Source of the DNA: Rhodococcus sp. KBS0724
Lineage (GTDB): Bacteria; Actinomycetota; Actinomycetes; Mycobacteriales; Mycobacteriaceae
Direction: 5' to 3'
Assembly: GCF_005938745.2 (NCBI RefSeq)
Contig: NZ_VCBX02000001.1
Coordinates: 1,321,501-1,385,500, forward strand
Length of the DNA: 64,000 bases
The notes beneath the pieces were generated by a model. That model did no database searches. It saw only the letters and a list, made by a program, of their open reading frames with translations, and was not told the DNA's origin. Below are positions 8,671 to 17,393 of the stretch, piece after piece. Both the position numbers and the translations under genes were made by a program. Each line of letters opens with the position of its first letter. Positions within the stretch are counted from its first letter, which is position 1.

Positions 8671-9507
8671 TCACTCCACAAATCGGACTTCGAAGATCTG
8701 CGGCCAGTATTTTCCGGTGAGGAGAAATCGGTCCGTTCCGGGTATCTGGGCGATTCCGTTGAGGACGTCGACCGAGTTGGCAGCCCCGTCGGTATCGAGT
8801 CGGCTGCGCAGCAGCGACGCATCGATCACGCTGCTCACGTGCCCGTCGGCTGGGTCGACCGCCACGATGGTGTCGGTCTGCCAGACGTTGGCGTAGATGG
8901 TTCCGTCGTCGGCGCATTCCAGTTCGTTCAGATCTCCGACTGGTTGGCCGCCGCGAGTGACTTCCACCGAATCGGTGACTGCAAAGGTGTCCGGATCGCG
9001 GAACATCAGCGTCGACGTGCCGTCGCTGGTGACCAAGCGATTCTCGAGTGCACAGATTCCCCAGCCCTCGGTGGTGAGCGGAAACCGGCCTTGCTCGGTG
9101 AGCGTGTCTTTGTCGCGGGCAATCGCGACGCCGTTCTTCCACGTCAGTTGCCACAGCACGTCATCGATGACGGTGATGCCCTCACCGAACAGTGGAGGTG
9201 CCAACTCGGCGCGGGCTATCTCGGGTCCGGAGACCGGGACGCCGTCGAACTGCGTCGAGCGCACCCAGGATTCGCCGACACGCCCGGTGCTTTCGTACAA
9301 GCGATCGCCGTCGATCTCGAGCCCCTGGGTGAAAGCCCCGCCGTCGTGGTCGTAGACCTCGATCACCTCGACGGAGAGCTGCCGCGGGGAGTTGTCGGCA
9401 CTCGGATCGGCTGTTCCCTCATCCGTTGTCGAGCACCCGGCAACGCCCAACACGATCACTGTGAGCGTCGAGGCGATGCTGACGAAACCGGCGCGTGACC
9501 TACTCAT
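8671..9507 (-). CDS. Glutaminyl-peptide cyclotransferase, lipoprotein
   Basis: Five-bladed beta-propeller glutamine cyclotransferase (PF05096), which converts N-terminal Gln to pyroglutamate on exported peptides. It is 278 aa with lipobox VLGVAGC (Cys about residue 25), so it is membrane-anchored outside the cell. Family hallmarks visible: HDGGAFTQGLEIDGDRLYES, TYN-like LWQLTWKNGVAI, TTEGWGICALENRLVTSDGT, and LNELECADDGTIYANVWQTD, ending with SVDVLNGIAQIPGTDRFLLT and GKYWPQIFEV. The match is close to end-to-end. It is divergent from the DUF3027 gene with about 60 bases between starts. Confidence 0.9.
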   Translation of the reverse strand: MSRSRAGFVSIASTLTVIVLGVAGCSTTDEGTADPSADNSPRQLSVEVIEVYDHDGGAFTQGLEIDGDRLYESTGRVGESWVRSTQFDGVPVSGPEIARAELAPPLFGEGITVIDDVLWQLTWKNGVAIARDKDTLTEQGRFPLTTEGWGICALENRLVTSDGTSTLMFRDPDTFAVTDSVEVTRGGQPVGDLNELECADDGTIYANVWQTDTIVAVDPADGHVSSVIDASLLRSRLDTDGAANSVDVLNGIAQIPGTDRFLLTGKYWPQIFEVRFVE

Positions 9508-9566
9508 CCGTCCAGCATCGCAGCCCTGTGCGTTGCGTACTTGTGGTGGTGCGGCAAACTGGAGGA

Positions 9567-10367
9567 GTGAGTGTTGCTACTTCTCCTGAGCGTGCAGTGC
9601 CGCGCCCCGTACTGGCCGATGCCGTCGATCTTGCCCGAGCAGCGGTAGTCGAGCTGCGCGAAGGCGGAGTCGGTGCATACCTCGGCGTCACGTCGGAGGA
9701 TGAATTCGCCGCTACCCATCGTTTTGCAGCAGACCTTCCCGGCTACCGCGGTTGGCAGTGGGCAGTCGTTGTCGCCGCAGGTCCAGAAGATACCCGGGCC
9801 ACGATCAGTGAGCTGGCGTTGCTGCCCGGCCCGGACGCGCTGGTTGCGCCCGAGTGGCTTCCATGGGATCAGCGGATTCGTCCCGGAGACCTGTCGCCAG
9901 GCGACCTGCTGGCTCCGCCGGCGCAGGATCCGCGTCTGGTTCCCGGCTACGTTGCCAACGGCGACCCGGAGGTCGACGACGTCGCCTTGGAACTGGGTTT
10001 AGGACGCAAGAAGGTCATGAGCCTCGAGGGCCGGCTCGACGCGGCTACGCGATGGTTCGAGGGAGAGTTCGGACCCGACTCCGACATGGCGAAGGCCGCG
10101 CCGTCGACCTGTGGGCTGTGCGGTTTCTATCTTCCGCTGGCCGGTTCGTTGCACGCAGCTTTCGGCGTGTGCGGCAACGAACTGTCCGCTGACGGCCGGG
10201 TCGTGCACGCGAGTTACGGCTGTGGCGCGCATTCCGACACCAGCCTTCCGCTCGGCGCGGGTTCTCCGGCGTTCGACGCCTACGACGACGGAGCCGTCGA
10301 GATGTCGACCACCTCGGTAGCGCCCGGCGTGGGCACTGAAGATTCGGACTCGGTATCCACCGAGTAG
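9567..10367 (+). CDS. DUF3027 family protein (Rv0877 homologue)
   Basis: About 266-residue cytoplasmic protein conserved in mycolic-acid actinobacteria, of unknown function. It has WQWAVVVAAGP, APEWLPWDQRIRPGDLSPGD and a Cys-containing segment CGLCGFYLPLAGSLHAAFGV with later CG and SYGCGAH, which suggests a metal-binding C-X2-C centre. I start at GTG 9567 rather than the ATG at 9495, which would overlap the divergent lipoprotein start. TTGCGT (9533) and CAAACT (9555) with 16-bp spacing place a promoter for a near-leaderless transcript. It runs directly into the ATPase gene. Confidence 0.8.
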   Translation: MSVATSPERAVPRPVLADAVDLARAAVVELREGGVGAYLGVTSEDEFAATHRFAADLPGYRGWQWAVVVAAGPEDTRATISELALLPGPDALVAPEWLPWDQRIRPGDLSPGDLLAPPAQDPRLVPGYVANGDPEVDDVALELGLGRKKVMSLEGRLDAATRWFEGEFGPDSDMAKAAPSTCGLCGFYLPLAGSLHAAFGVCGNELSADGRVVHASYGCGAHSDTSLPLGAGSPAFDAYDDGAVEMSTTSVAPGVGTEDSDSVSTE

Positions 10368-10465
10368 GGGATCCGTTCGGGACCGGCGCGCTCCGCGAAG
10401 CCACGCTGCGCGCGTGGGCGGAATCGCCGACACGTCTGCGCGAGGACGCCGCCTCCGAATCGGAT

Positions 10466-13099
10466 TTGGCTGCAGCGGGTTACCGCGACAGGTTGCTCAC
10501 AGAACTGGCGCAGAACGCTGCCGACGCCGCGCTGCGGGCCGGTGTGCCCGGTTCTTTGTGGGTTGATCTCGACGGTTCGGTGCTGACCGTCGCCAATACC
10601 GGCAGGCCGCTCGACGAGGACGGTGTTCATGCCCTGACCGCTCTTCGCGCTTCAGGCAAGATCGATTCCGCGGACGGAGTTGTCGGGCGCTACGGCGTGG
10701 GTTTCTCCGCCGTCCGTTCGGTCAGTGACGAGCTCGAACTGCGGTCGACGACGGGTTCGATTCGGTTCTCCGCCAAGGAAACTCGTGCCGAGATCGAGAA
10801 GGCCGGCCTGAAGGTTCCCGATTCGGGAGTGCCGGTCCTTCGCCTGGTGTGGCCGTCGGAAGTGCCGCCGGGCGGCGGCGCCGATTCCGAGGTGGTGCTC
10901 ACGCTCCGCGACGATATCGACGGCGCCGCGCTCCTGTCGCGGATGGCACGTGAAGCCGTGGATCTGCTGCTCGAACTACCTGGACTGAGTTCTATTCGGC
11001 TGGGCAACAAAAGCTTTGAGCGAACCGAACGTCTACTGGAATCCGGGCTGACCGAAATCTCGATCGGCGAGTCGGTGTGGTGGCAGTATCAGGGCGCCAG
11101 AGCCCGCTGGATTGTTCCGGTGACAAACGGAGTGGTCACACCGATCACCGAAGACGTACTGCGGGCACCGACGCGATCCGACGAGGAATTGTCCGTCCCG
11201 GCGCTGGTAGTCGCAGACATTGCGATGCAACCGGATCGGCGACGGATACTGCCCGGCGCGTCGATTGCCGCGCTGGCAGAAGGCTATGCGGATTTTGTCG
11301 GTGCGTTGCCCGCCGATCAGCGCACAGCGCTCGTGCCCGTTCCGGCTTTTGCGCGTAGCGAAGTGGATTCGATTCTGCGGGAAGCGCTTCTGAAGGAACT
11401 GCAGGAAAATACGTGGCTTCCGGTTGTGGGGGAACCTGACCGGGCGCCGCAGCGGGCATCGGTTGTTCCGGGGCTCACCGACGACTTGGCGGAACTGCTC
11501 ACGGACGTCATCGGGGGATTGGTTGTTCCCGAGCTGTCCGGACCTCGCCATGAGCGGGCTTTGGCGGCGGTGTCGACACACCGGATCGGGTTGGCGCGCA
11601 TTGCCGAATTGCTCAGCGGGCTCGATCAGGAGCCGTTGTGGTGGCACAAGCTGTACGCGGCGCTCGAGCCGTTGGTCGTCGACGCTCTCGCAGTGGAAGA
11701 GCTTGGTACGCTGCCAGTTCCGCTGTCGGACGGGCGGATTGTCACCGGCCCGCGAACGGTAGTTCTCGGTACCGAACTGGGCGATTCGGTGCCGCCGGTG
11801 CCCTGGACCCGGCTCGTGCACCCGCAGGCGTCGCACCCCCTCCTGTCGCGTTTGGGTGCAACGAGTGCCACGGCTACGGATCTGCTGTCCGACCCGGCAC
11901 TGCGAGCCTTGATCGAGGATGCTGCCGACCAGGATGATTCCGTCGCAACGGATTTGGCGTCGACGGTTCTTGCTCTGGCCGTCCATGTCGCGCCCGGTGC
12001 CGCGCCGTCCTGGATCGGCGAGGTGCTGTTGCCGGATTCGGACGGCGAGCTGTGTTCCGCCGACCAGTTGCTCCTGCCCGGCGCACCGCTGGCCACTGTT
12101 CTGGTCGACGACTCACCTTTTGGCACAGTGCAGTCGAGCTTCGTCGAACAGGTGGGGGAGCAGGCTCTACGCGTCGTCGGTGTCGGCTGGGGATTTACCG
12201 TCTTTCGCGAGGAGTTGCCGTCCGGTCCCGATCACGACCTCGATTCCGAGGACCAGTGGTGGGACACGTTGGGGGAGGACCCCGAGTACATCGAGGCGGT
12301 TCGTGACCTCGACCTGGTCGACGAGAACCGATGGGCAGATGCGCTGACCCTGTTGCTGGAGTCGCCCGCAACGCGCGCCCTGCTCGAAGACCGTCGCGGA
12401 TACACGGCGTGGTGGCTGCGCTCGCACGCCGAATTAGGCGGCGAGATACTGGGTTTGCTGCGGGCACCACACGATCACACGTTCGAGGATCTTCTCGATG
12501 TTGCCGACCACCCCGGAGCTGCGCATCTGAGTGGTGTGTTGGCGTCCGATACCGTCGACGATCCGGAACTGGCTCAGCTGCTGCTCGATCGGCTCGCCGA
12601 TCCATTGCGCATGCCCGCACCGGCCGTCATTGCCCGAACACACCATCTGCTGGCCGATGCTTCCCGGCGGCGGGTTCTCGATCTGGACGATTTGAGCTTG
12701 CCGAGCTTCGTTCGCGGGCTGTCCGGTGAGCTCGTGGACCCCGGTGACGCAGTGGTTCTCGATCGTCCGTGGCTCGGTCCGGCGCTGCCGACACACCGAA
12801 TTGTTCTGGGTAGCTTCGAGACCGCTGAAGCGTTGGCGGATTTGCTCGATGTCGCGACGGCATCGTCGGTTGTCAGCGGCTCGGTCGCCAGCACCGGCGT
12901 GCGAAGTTCGTGGGCGGCGCAGCCGCACGCGGTCCTGATGTTTGCGGCACTGGGCCGCGAGGTGCCAGGCGGCGAGGTAGTGATTCATCACGAACTGTCC
13001 GTCCGCTTGACCGGCGCAGTGGAGGCCACGGTGATCGTGCCGTGGTGGGTGGACGGTGACGGTGTCCATCATGTGATGCGCGTGTGGGCAGTTCAGTAG
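10466..13099 (+). CDS. Sacsin/Hsp90-like (HATPase) large ATP-binding protein
   Basis: 877 residues from the first standard start (TTG 10466). The N-terminus carries a GHKL/Hsp90-type ATPase fold: LLTELAQNAADAALRAG (N-box Glu/Asn), LTVANTGRPLDEDGV (G1-like), and DGVVGRYGVGFSAVRSVSDE (G2-like), as in sacsin N-terminal domains. The rest is a long helical body of unknown function. The same frame is open upstream to about 10343 and encodes DPFGTGALREATLRAWAESP, which resembles the N-terminus of homologues, so translation probably begins near 10364 at the stop of the preceding gene, although no ATG/GTG/TTG is there. Likely coupled to the DUF3027 gene. Confidence 0.8.
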   Translation: MAAAGYRDRLLTELAQNAADAALRAGVPGSLWVDLDGSVLTVANTGRPLDEDGVHALTALRASGKIDSADGVVGRYGVGFSAVRSVSDELELRSTTGSIRFSAKETRAEIEKAGLKVPDSGVPVLRLVWPSEVPPGGGADSEVVLTLRDDIDGAALLSRMAREAVDLLLELPGLSSIRLGNKSFERTERLLESGLTEISIGESVWWQYQGARARWIVPVTNGVVTPITEDVLRAPTRSDEELSVPALVVADIAMQPDRRRILPGASIAALAEGYADFVGALPADQRTALVPVPAFARSEVDSILREALLKELQENTWLPVVGEPDRAPQRASVVPGLTDDLAELLTDVIGGLVVPELSGPRHERALAAVSTHRIGLARIAELLSGLDQEPLWWHKLYAALEPLVVDALAVEELGTLPVPLSDGRIVTGPRTVVLGTELGDSVPPVPWTRLVHPQASHPLLSRLGATSATATDLLSDPALRALIEDAADQDDSVATDLASTVLALAVHVAPGAAPSWIGEVLLPDSDGELCSADQLLLPGAPLATVLVDDSPFGTVQSSFVEQVGEQALRVVGVGWGFTVFREELPSGPDHDLDSEDQWWDTLGEDPEYIEAVRDLDLVDENRWADALTLLLESPATRALLEDRRGYTAWWLRSHAELGGEILGLLRAPHDHTFEDLLDVADHPGAAHLSGVLASDTVDDPELAQLLLDRLADPLRMPAPAVIARTHHLLADASRRRVLDLDDLSLPSFVRGLSGELVDPGDAVVLDRPWLGPALPTHRIVLGSFETAEALADLLDVATASSVVSGSVASTGVRSSWAAQPHAVLMFAALGREVPGGEVVIHHELSVRLTGAVEATVIVPWWVDGDGVHHVMRVWAVQ

Positions 13100-13112
13100 G
13101 GGGAGGAAAGTT

Positions 13113-13667
13113 GTGTCGTTCGATCAGTGGGTGCTCGAGAGTGCCGTCGACCAACGGACGCAGTGGCTGGTCGATGTGGTGGACGTCATCACCGACAGCG
13201 GCGGAACGTTGGCCGCCTGGATCATCTCGACGGTCCTGACGATTACCTTGTTGATGCGCGGACGGCGCATCGACGCGCTCCTGGTGGCGGGCTCCATGCT
13301 CACCGGACTGCTGGTGATGAGTGGGTTGAAGCGTGTTTTCACGCGAACCCGCCCGCCGGTTCCCGAGCGCCTGATCGAGATCGACTCGTACTCGTTCCCC
13401 TCCGGGCACGCGATGATGACGGCGATTCTTGCAACGGTGGTGGCTGCTGTGATCGTTCGGTTGGCGTTGCCTCGGCTCGTTCGGGTCACCGTGCTCGCTG
13501 CGCTTGCCCTGTACACCGTCGCTGTCGGGTTTTCCCGTGTCTATCTGGCGGCGCATTGGATGACCGACGTTCTGGCGGGGTGGGCGTTCGGTGTCATCTG
13601 GGCAGGTGTGTGGATCCTGGGGACCTCGCGCCTGAGACAGCGCCGCCGCGAACGACAGCCGGCCTGA
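13113..13667 (+). CDS. PAP2-family membrane phosphatase
   Basis: 184-aa integral membrane acid phosphatase of the PAP2 superfamily, acting on lipid phosphates (phosphatidate or undecaprenyl-pyrophosphate type). All three catalytic motifs are present: KRVFTRTRP (about residue 71), PSGH (about 95), and SRVYLAAHWMTD (about 140), each flanked by transmembrane helices. GTG 13113 is preceded by GGGGGAGGAAAG and lies 13 bases after the ATPase stop, so it is the last gene of that operon. The exact lipid substrate cannot be told from sequence. Confidence 0.9.
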   Translation: MSFDQWVLESAVDQRTQWLVDVVDVITDSGGTLAAWIISTVLTITLLMRGRRIDALLVAGSMLTGLLVMSGLKRVFTRTRPPVPERLIEIDSYSFPSGHAMMTAILATVVAAVIVRLALPRLVRVTVLAALALYTVAVGFSRVYLAAHWMTDVLAGWAFGVIWAGVWILGTSRLRQRRRERQPA

Positions 13668-13674
13668 TCTCTTC

Positions 13675-13929
13675 TCAGAGCAAGCCGTCACCCTGTTGTG
13701 CACCTCGACTACCTCTGCGGGCAGCGCGGCGCTGGAGCCAGAACAGGCTGTAGCCGAGGAATCCGACGCCGATCCCGGCGTAACAGATGGGCAGTGCCCC
13801 CGACCATCGATCGCCACTGAGAAGGACAACGGCGGTGGCGATCACCCACGCGAGCGTGCCGACGACGAGAGCCGGCGCGGGTGCGGACAATCGGTCGATA
13901 ACGGTTGTTGTGTTGGGAGTCTCGTTCAC
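13675..13929 (-). CDS. DUF2530 two-helix membrane protein (Rv0879c homologue)
   Basis: 84-residue protein with two predicted membrane helices (ALVVGTLAWVIATAVVLLSG and GALPICYAGIGVGFLGYSLF) followed by a basic tail RRAARRGSRG. It matches the actinobacterial DUF2530 family in size and pattern, and its position equals Rv0879c. It is convergent with the PAP2 gene, ending 7 bases from it, and divergent from the permease gene. Function unknown. Confidence 0.8.
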   Translation of the reverse strand: MNETPNTTTVIDRLSAPAPALVVGTLAWVIATAVVLLSGDRWSGALPICYAGIGVGFLGYSLFWLQRRAARRGSRGAQQGDGLL

Positions 13930-14044
13930 AAAATTAACGCTACCCGTACCCCTGTGCCCTACTCTCCCTTATGCGACCGGCCTTCGTACGCCGGCACACG
14001 GCGGCGCAAGAACACCGGCGACCTATGACAGCGATGGGAAAAAG

Positions 14045-15499
14045 ATGGCGGCACCCGGGAAAATTCTCGATACGTATTTCAAGATCAGTGAACGCGGATC
14101 AACGATCTCCACGGAGGTTCGCGGCGGTGTTGTCTCGTTTGTCGCGATGGCGTACATCGTGGTTCTCAACCCGCTGATCCTCGGTAGCTTCTCGGCGGAT
14201 GACGCCGTCGCAAAAACCGACGTCCTCGGAAACATCCTGCCGGTCAACCAGGTGGCCGCGGTCACCGCGCTGGTTGCCGGCCTGATGAGCATCGCGTTCG
14301 GCATCATCGCGAACTATCCGTTTGCGATCGCGGCCGGCCTCGGTATCAACAGCCTGCTCGCCGTCACGATCGCCCCGCAGGTCACGTGGCCGGAAGCCAT
14401 GGGCCTCGTGGTCATCGACGGCATCATCATCGTCGTGTTGGCGCTCACAGGTTTCCGAACCGCAGTGTTCAACGCGATTCCCAACGCACTCAAGTCGGCC
14501 ATTGCCGCCGGTATCGGCATGTTCATCGCGTTCATCGGCCTGGTCGACGCCGGATTTGTCCGTCGTATTCCCGACGCTGCAGGTACGACGGTTCCCGTCG
14601 GACTCGGCATCAACGGTTCCATCGCGTCGTGGCCGACTGCGGTCTTCATCTTCGGTGTTCTCATCATGGGTGTGCTCGTGGTGCGCAAGGTTCGTGGTGG
14701 CCTACTCATCGGCATCATCGCCACGACCATCCTGGCCGCGATCATCGAGGCTGTTGCCGACGTCGGACCGTCGCTCGGAACCAACCCCAAGGGCTGGAAC
14801 CTCAGTGTTCCCGCGATTCCCGACATGTTCGGTGGCATGCCCGACCTCAGCCTGGTCGGCGAATTCAGCCTCTTCGGCGCGTTCACCCGGATCGGTGTTC
14901 TGGCGGCCAGCCTCCTCGTGTTCACGCTGGTTCTCGCGAACTTCTTCGACGCCATGGGCACGATGACGGGACTCGGCAAGGAAGCCGGACTGACGGACAA
15001 GGACGGCAATCTCCCCAACGTCGGTAAGGCACTCGTCGTGGAAGGTGCCGGTGCCATCGTCGGCGGTGGCGCATCTGCGTCGTCGAACACGGTGTTCGTG
15101 GAGTCGGCGTCCGGCATCGCGGAAGGCGCTCGTACCGGTCTGGCAAACGTGGTGACGGGTCTGCTGTTCCTGGTCGCGATGTTCCTGACACCGCTGTACT
15201 CGGTGGTGCCGATCGAGGCCGCAGCGCCGGCTCTCGTCATCGTCGGTGCGTTGATGATCGGTCAGGTTCGCGACATCGACTTCACGCAGTTCTCGGTTGC
15301 GCTTCCCGCGTTCCTGACCATGATCGTGATGCCGTTCACCTACTCGATCGCCAACGGCATCGGCGTCGGATTCATCTCCTGGGTAGTCCTGCACTCGGCT
15401 ACCGGCGGGGCCAAGAAGATCCACCCGTTGCTGTGGATCGTTGCGGCTCTGTTCGTTGCGTACTTCACCGTCGGGCCGATTACCGACGCCCTGACGTAA
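14045..15499 (+). CDS. NCS2-family purine permease (AzgA/PbuG-like)
   Basis: 484-aa nucleobase:cation symporter, probably hypoxanthine/guanine/adenine uptake. It starts MAAPGKILDTYFKISERGST and contains the family signatures EVRGGVVSFVAMAYIVVLNP, NYPFAIAAGLGINSLLAVTI, NFFDAMGTMTGLGKEAGLTD and the GGGASASSNTVFVESASGIA motif. About 13 membrane segments follow. A longer frame from 13787 would add 86 Arg/Pro-rich residues that overlap the divergent DUF2530 promoter; homologues start near LDxYFxIS, so ATG 14045 is preferred. It replaces the PPE gene found at this place in M. tuberculosis. Confidence 0.9.
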   Translation: MAAPGKILDTYFKISERGSTISTEVRGGVVSFVAMAYIVVLNPLILGSFSADDAVAKTDVLGNILPVNQVAAVTALVAGLMSIAFGIIANYPFAIAAGLGINSLLAVTIAPQVTWPEAMGLVVIDGIIIVVLALTGFRTAVFNAIPNALKSAIAAGIGMFIAFIGLVDAGFVRRIPDAAGTTVPVGLGINGSIASWPTAVFIFGVLIMGVLVVRKVRGGLLIGIIATTILAAIIEAVADVGPSLGTNPKGWNLSVPAIPDMFGGMPDLSLVGEFSLFGAFTRIGVLAASLLVFTLVLANFFDAMGTMTGLGKEAGLTDKDGNLPNVGKALVVEGAGAIVGGGASASSNTVFVESASGIAEGARTGLANVVTGLLFLVAMFLTPLYSVVPIEAAAPALVIVGALMIGQVRDIDFTQFSVALPAFLTMIVMPFTYSIANGIGVGFISWVVLHSATGGAKKIHPLLWIVAALFVAYFTVGPITDALT

Positions 15500-15505
15500 A
15501 CCTGC

Positions 15506-15544
15506 AACTGGCTGGTAACCGATAACCTCGGCTACCGGCCAGTT
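15506..15544. promoter_or_regulatory. 39-bp palindrome between permease and marR
   Basis: AACTGGCTGGTA at 15506-15517 pairs with TACCGGCCAGTT at 15533-15544 (one G-T pair), and CCGA/TCGG pair inside. It follows the permease stop by 6 bases and precedes the marR start by 20. It may be a terminator, a MarR operator, or both. TATTGT at 15552 is a possible -10 for a leaderless marR transcript. Confidence 0.65.
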
Positions 15545-15563
15545 GTTGACGTATTGTTCTCGC

Positions 15564-15995
15564 GTGACCACCGAAACTCGAGCGCTCGCCAGTGATCTGT
15601 CATTGGCGGTTGTGCGTCTGAGCAGGCATCTGCGAGGACGACGGGCCGATGCGCAGGTATCCCTGACACAGCTGTCCGCTGTGGCGACACTCTCGCAAGA
15701 GGGACCGATGACCCCAGGTGCACTCGCGGCGCGAGAGAAGGTGCAGCCGCCTTCGATGACCAGGGTGGTGGCGTCCCTCGCCGAACTGGGGTTGGTGCAG
15801 CGTTCACCGCATCCCACGGACGGTCGTCAGATCATCGTGACCCTGTCCGATGCGGGTGTGGCACTACTGGCCGACGAGACTCACGCCCGTGAGGCCTGGA
15901 TGAACGAGAAACTCTCCGACTTGAGCGCCGAGGATCTTGCCACGCTTCGCGGCGCCGTCGAGATCATCACCAAGATCGTCAGCGCCTCCGAATAG
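15564..15995 (+). CDS. MarR-family transcriptional regulator (Rv0880 homologue)
   Basis: 143-aa winged-helix regulator: a helix pair LASDLSLAVVRLSRHLRGRR, then LTQLSAVATLSQEGPMTPGALAAREKVQPPSMTRVVASL (recognition helix) and the wing RSPHPTDGRQIIVTLSDAG (DxR motif present as TDGRQ). GTG 15564 was chosen because homologues start close to TETRALASDL; the upstream start at 15543 falls in the palindrome. The location equals Rv0880. It may sense a small aromatic or oxidative ligand and control the downstream MFS gene (inference). Confidence 0.88.
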   Translation: MTTETRALASDLSLAVVRLSRHLRGRRADAQVSLTQLSAVATLSQEGPMTPGALAAREKVQPPSMTRVVASLAELGLVQRSPHPTDGRQIIVTLSDAGVALLADETHAREAWMNEKLSDLSAEDLATLRGAVEIITKIVSASE

Positions 15996-16061
15996 CCGCT
16001 CGGCAGAGCCTCCCGACGAGGTAGTTGCTCAGGCGAAAGACCGCAGGAGCAAGATGGGGTA

Positions 16062-17393
16062 GTGCCCCGTGACCCCGAATCCGGCATGTTTGCCGCACTC
16101 CGCAACCGTAACTACCGTCTCTGGGCGTCCGGACAGATCGTGTCCTTGGTCGGAACCTGGATGCAACGCATCGCTCAGGACTGGCTGGTTCTGACGCTGT
16201 CCGACGGTAATGCGCTGGCAGTCGGCATTGTCATGGCGTTGCAGTTCGGGCCGACGCTGTTCTTGTCCGTGTGGGGTGGCGTCCTTGCCGATCGGTACGA
16301 CAAGCGACGCATTCTCATCTTCACGCAGTGGGCGAGCGCGCTGTGCGCGTTGGTGATGGGTGTCCTGGACGTCGGCGGATTCGTTGCTCTGTGGCACGTG
16401 TATCTGATCGCATTTGCCCTTGGCTGTGTATCGGCGGTGGATGCGCCGGTGCGCCAGTCGTTCACCATCGAAATGGTGGGCAAAGAGCATCTGTCGAACG
16501 CAATTGCGTTGAACTCCATGACTTTCAACACCGCACGCATTATCGGACCGGCCATCTCCGGGGTGCTGATCAACCTGATCGGCACGGGTTGGGTGTTCCT
16601 GCTCAACGTCGCGACCTTCGGTGGTGTGCTTGTCGCTCTGGCGCTGATGAACGCCAAGGAATTGGTCCCGTCGGATCCGACGCCGCGCGCAAAGGGGCAG
16701 GTGCGCGACGGATTCCGATACGTGTGGGGTCGCAAGGACCTGCGAGTCATCATGGTGTCGGTTTTCATGGTCTCGACGTTCGGCTTGAACTTTCCGATCA
16801 GCCTGGCGGTGATGGCGCGTACCACGTTCGATCGCGGCGCCGACGCCTACGGATTGCTCTCCACAACCCTCGCGGTCGGTACCTTGGCCGGCGCCGCGTA
16901 TGCCGCCAGACGCAAGGACGCGCCACGACTGCGAACGTTCCTCAGCGCGGCAGCGGCGTTCGGTCTCTTCGAAATCGCTGTCGGATTGATGCCGACGTAC
17001 CCGCTGGTGGCGTTGATGCTGATTCCCACCGGTGCACTGACCCTGACCTTCACGACCTCGGCGATGAACATCCTGCAGATGTCGGTGCCGTCGGAGATGC
17101 GGGGGCGGGTCATGGGCATCTACATGCTCAGCTTCCTCGGCGGTACGCCACTGGGCAGTCCGATGCTGGGTTGGTTGGCCGACGCCGTCGATCCGCGGGC
17201 ACCGTTGATCATCGGTGGCGCGATCTCGCTGGTGTCGGCCTCTCTGGCCGGCGTGTACCTCCTGCGCAGCGAGGGCCTGAAACTCCGGTTGAAAATGCCG
17301 GACGACGGCGGACGCCTGCCAGTGTTCGACCTGCGTCCGGCCGTCGTCTGTGATGCGACCGAGCAAGCGGTGGAAGCTAACCGCGCGCCGTGA
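16062..17393 (+). CDS. MFS transporter (MFS_3/EntS-like exporter)
   Basis: 443-residue major facilitator with about 12 membrane helices. It begins MFAALRNRNYRLWASGQIVS after a GTG start; the signature loop is GGVLADRYDKRRILIFTQ between helices 2 and 3. Architecture and motifs (FNTARIIGPAISGVLI, MRGRVMGIYMLSFLGGTPLG) place it with the EntS/MFS_3 exporters of siderophores and drugs. It follows marR by 66 bases and is a plausible target of that regulator. Its last 17 bases overlap the convergent membrane protein gene. Confidence 0.88.
   Translation: MPRDPESGMFAALRNRNYRLWASGQIVSLVGTWMQRIAQDWLVLTLSDGNALAVGIVMALQFGPTLFLSVWGGVLADRYDKRRILIFTQWASALCALVMGVLDVGGFVALWHVYLIAFALGCVSAVDAPVRQSFTIEMVGKEHLSNAIALNSMTFNTARIIGPAISGVLINLIGTGWVFLLNVATFGGVLVALALMNAKELVPSDPTPRAKGQVRDGFRYVWGRKDLRVIMVSVFMVSTFGLNFPISLAVMARTTFDRGADAYGLLSTTLAVGTLAGAAYAARRKDAPRLRTFLSAAAAFGLFEIAVGLMPTYPLVALMLIPTGALTLTFTTSAMNILQMSVPSEMRGRVMGIYMLSFLGGTPLGSPMLGWLADAVDPRAPLIIGGAISLVSASLAGVYLLRSEGLKLRLKMPDDGGRLPVFDLRPAVVCDATEQAVEANRAP

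Noticed and set aside
13787..14044. N-terminal extension of the purine permease
   Set aside because: Overlaps the divergent DUF2530 gene and is Arg/Thr/Pro-rich; family members begin close to LDxYFxIS.
16029..17366. 445-codon antisense frame over the MFS gene
   Set aside because: Gln/His/Arg-rich, lacks hydrophobic segments and fully overlaps a clear transporter gene.
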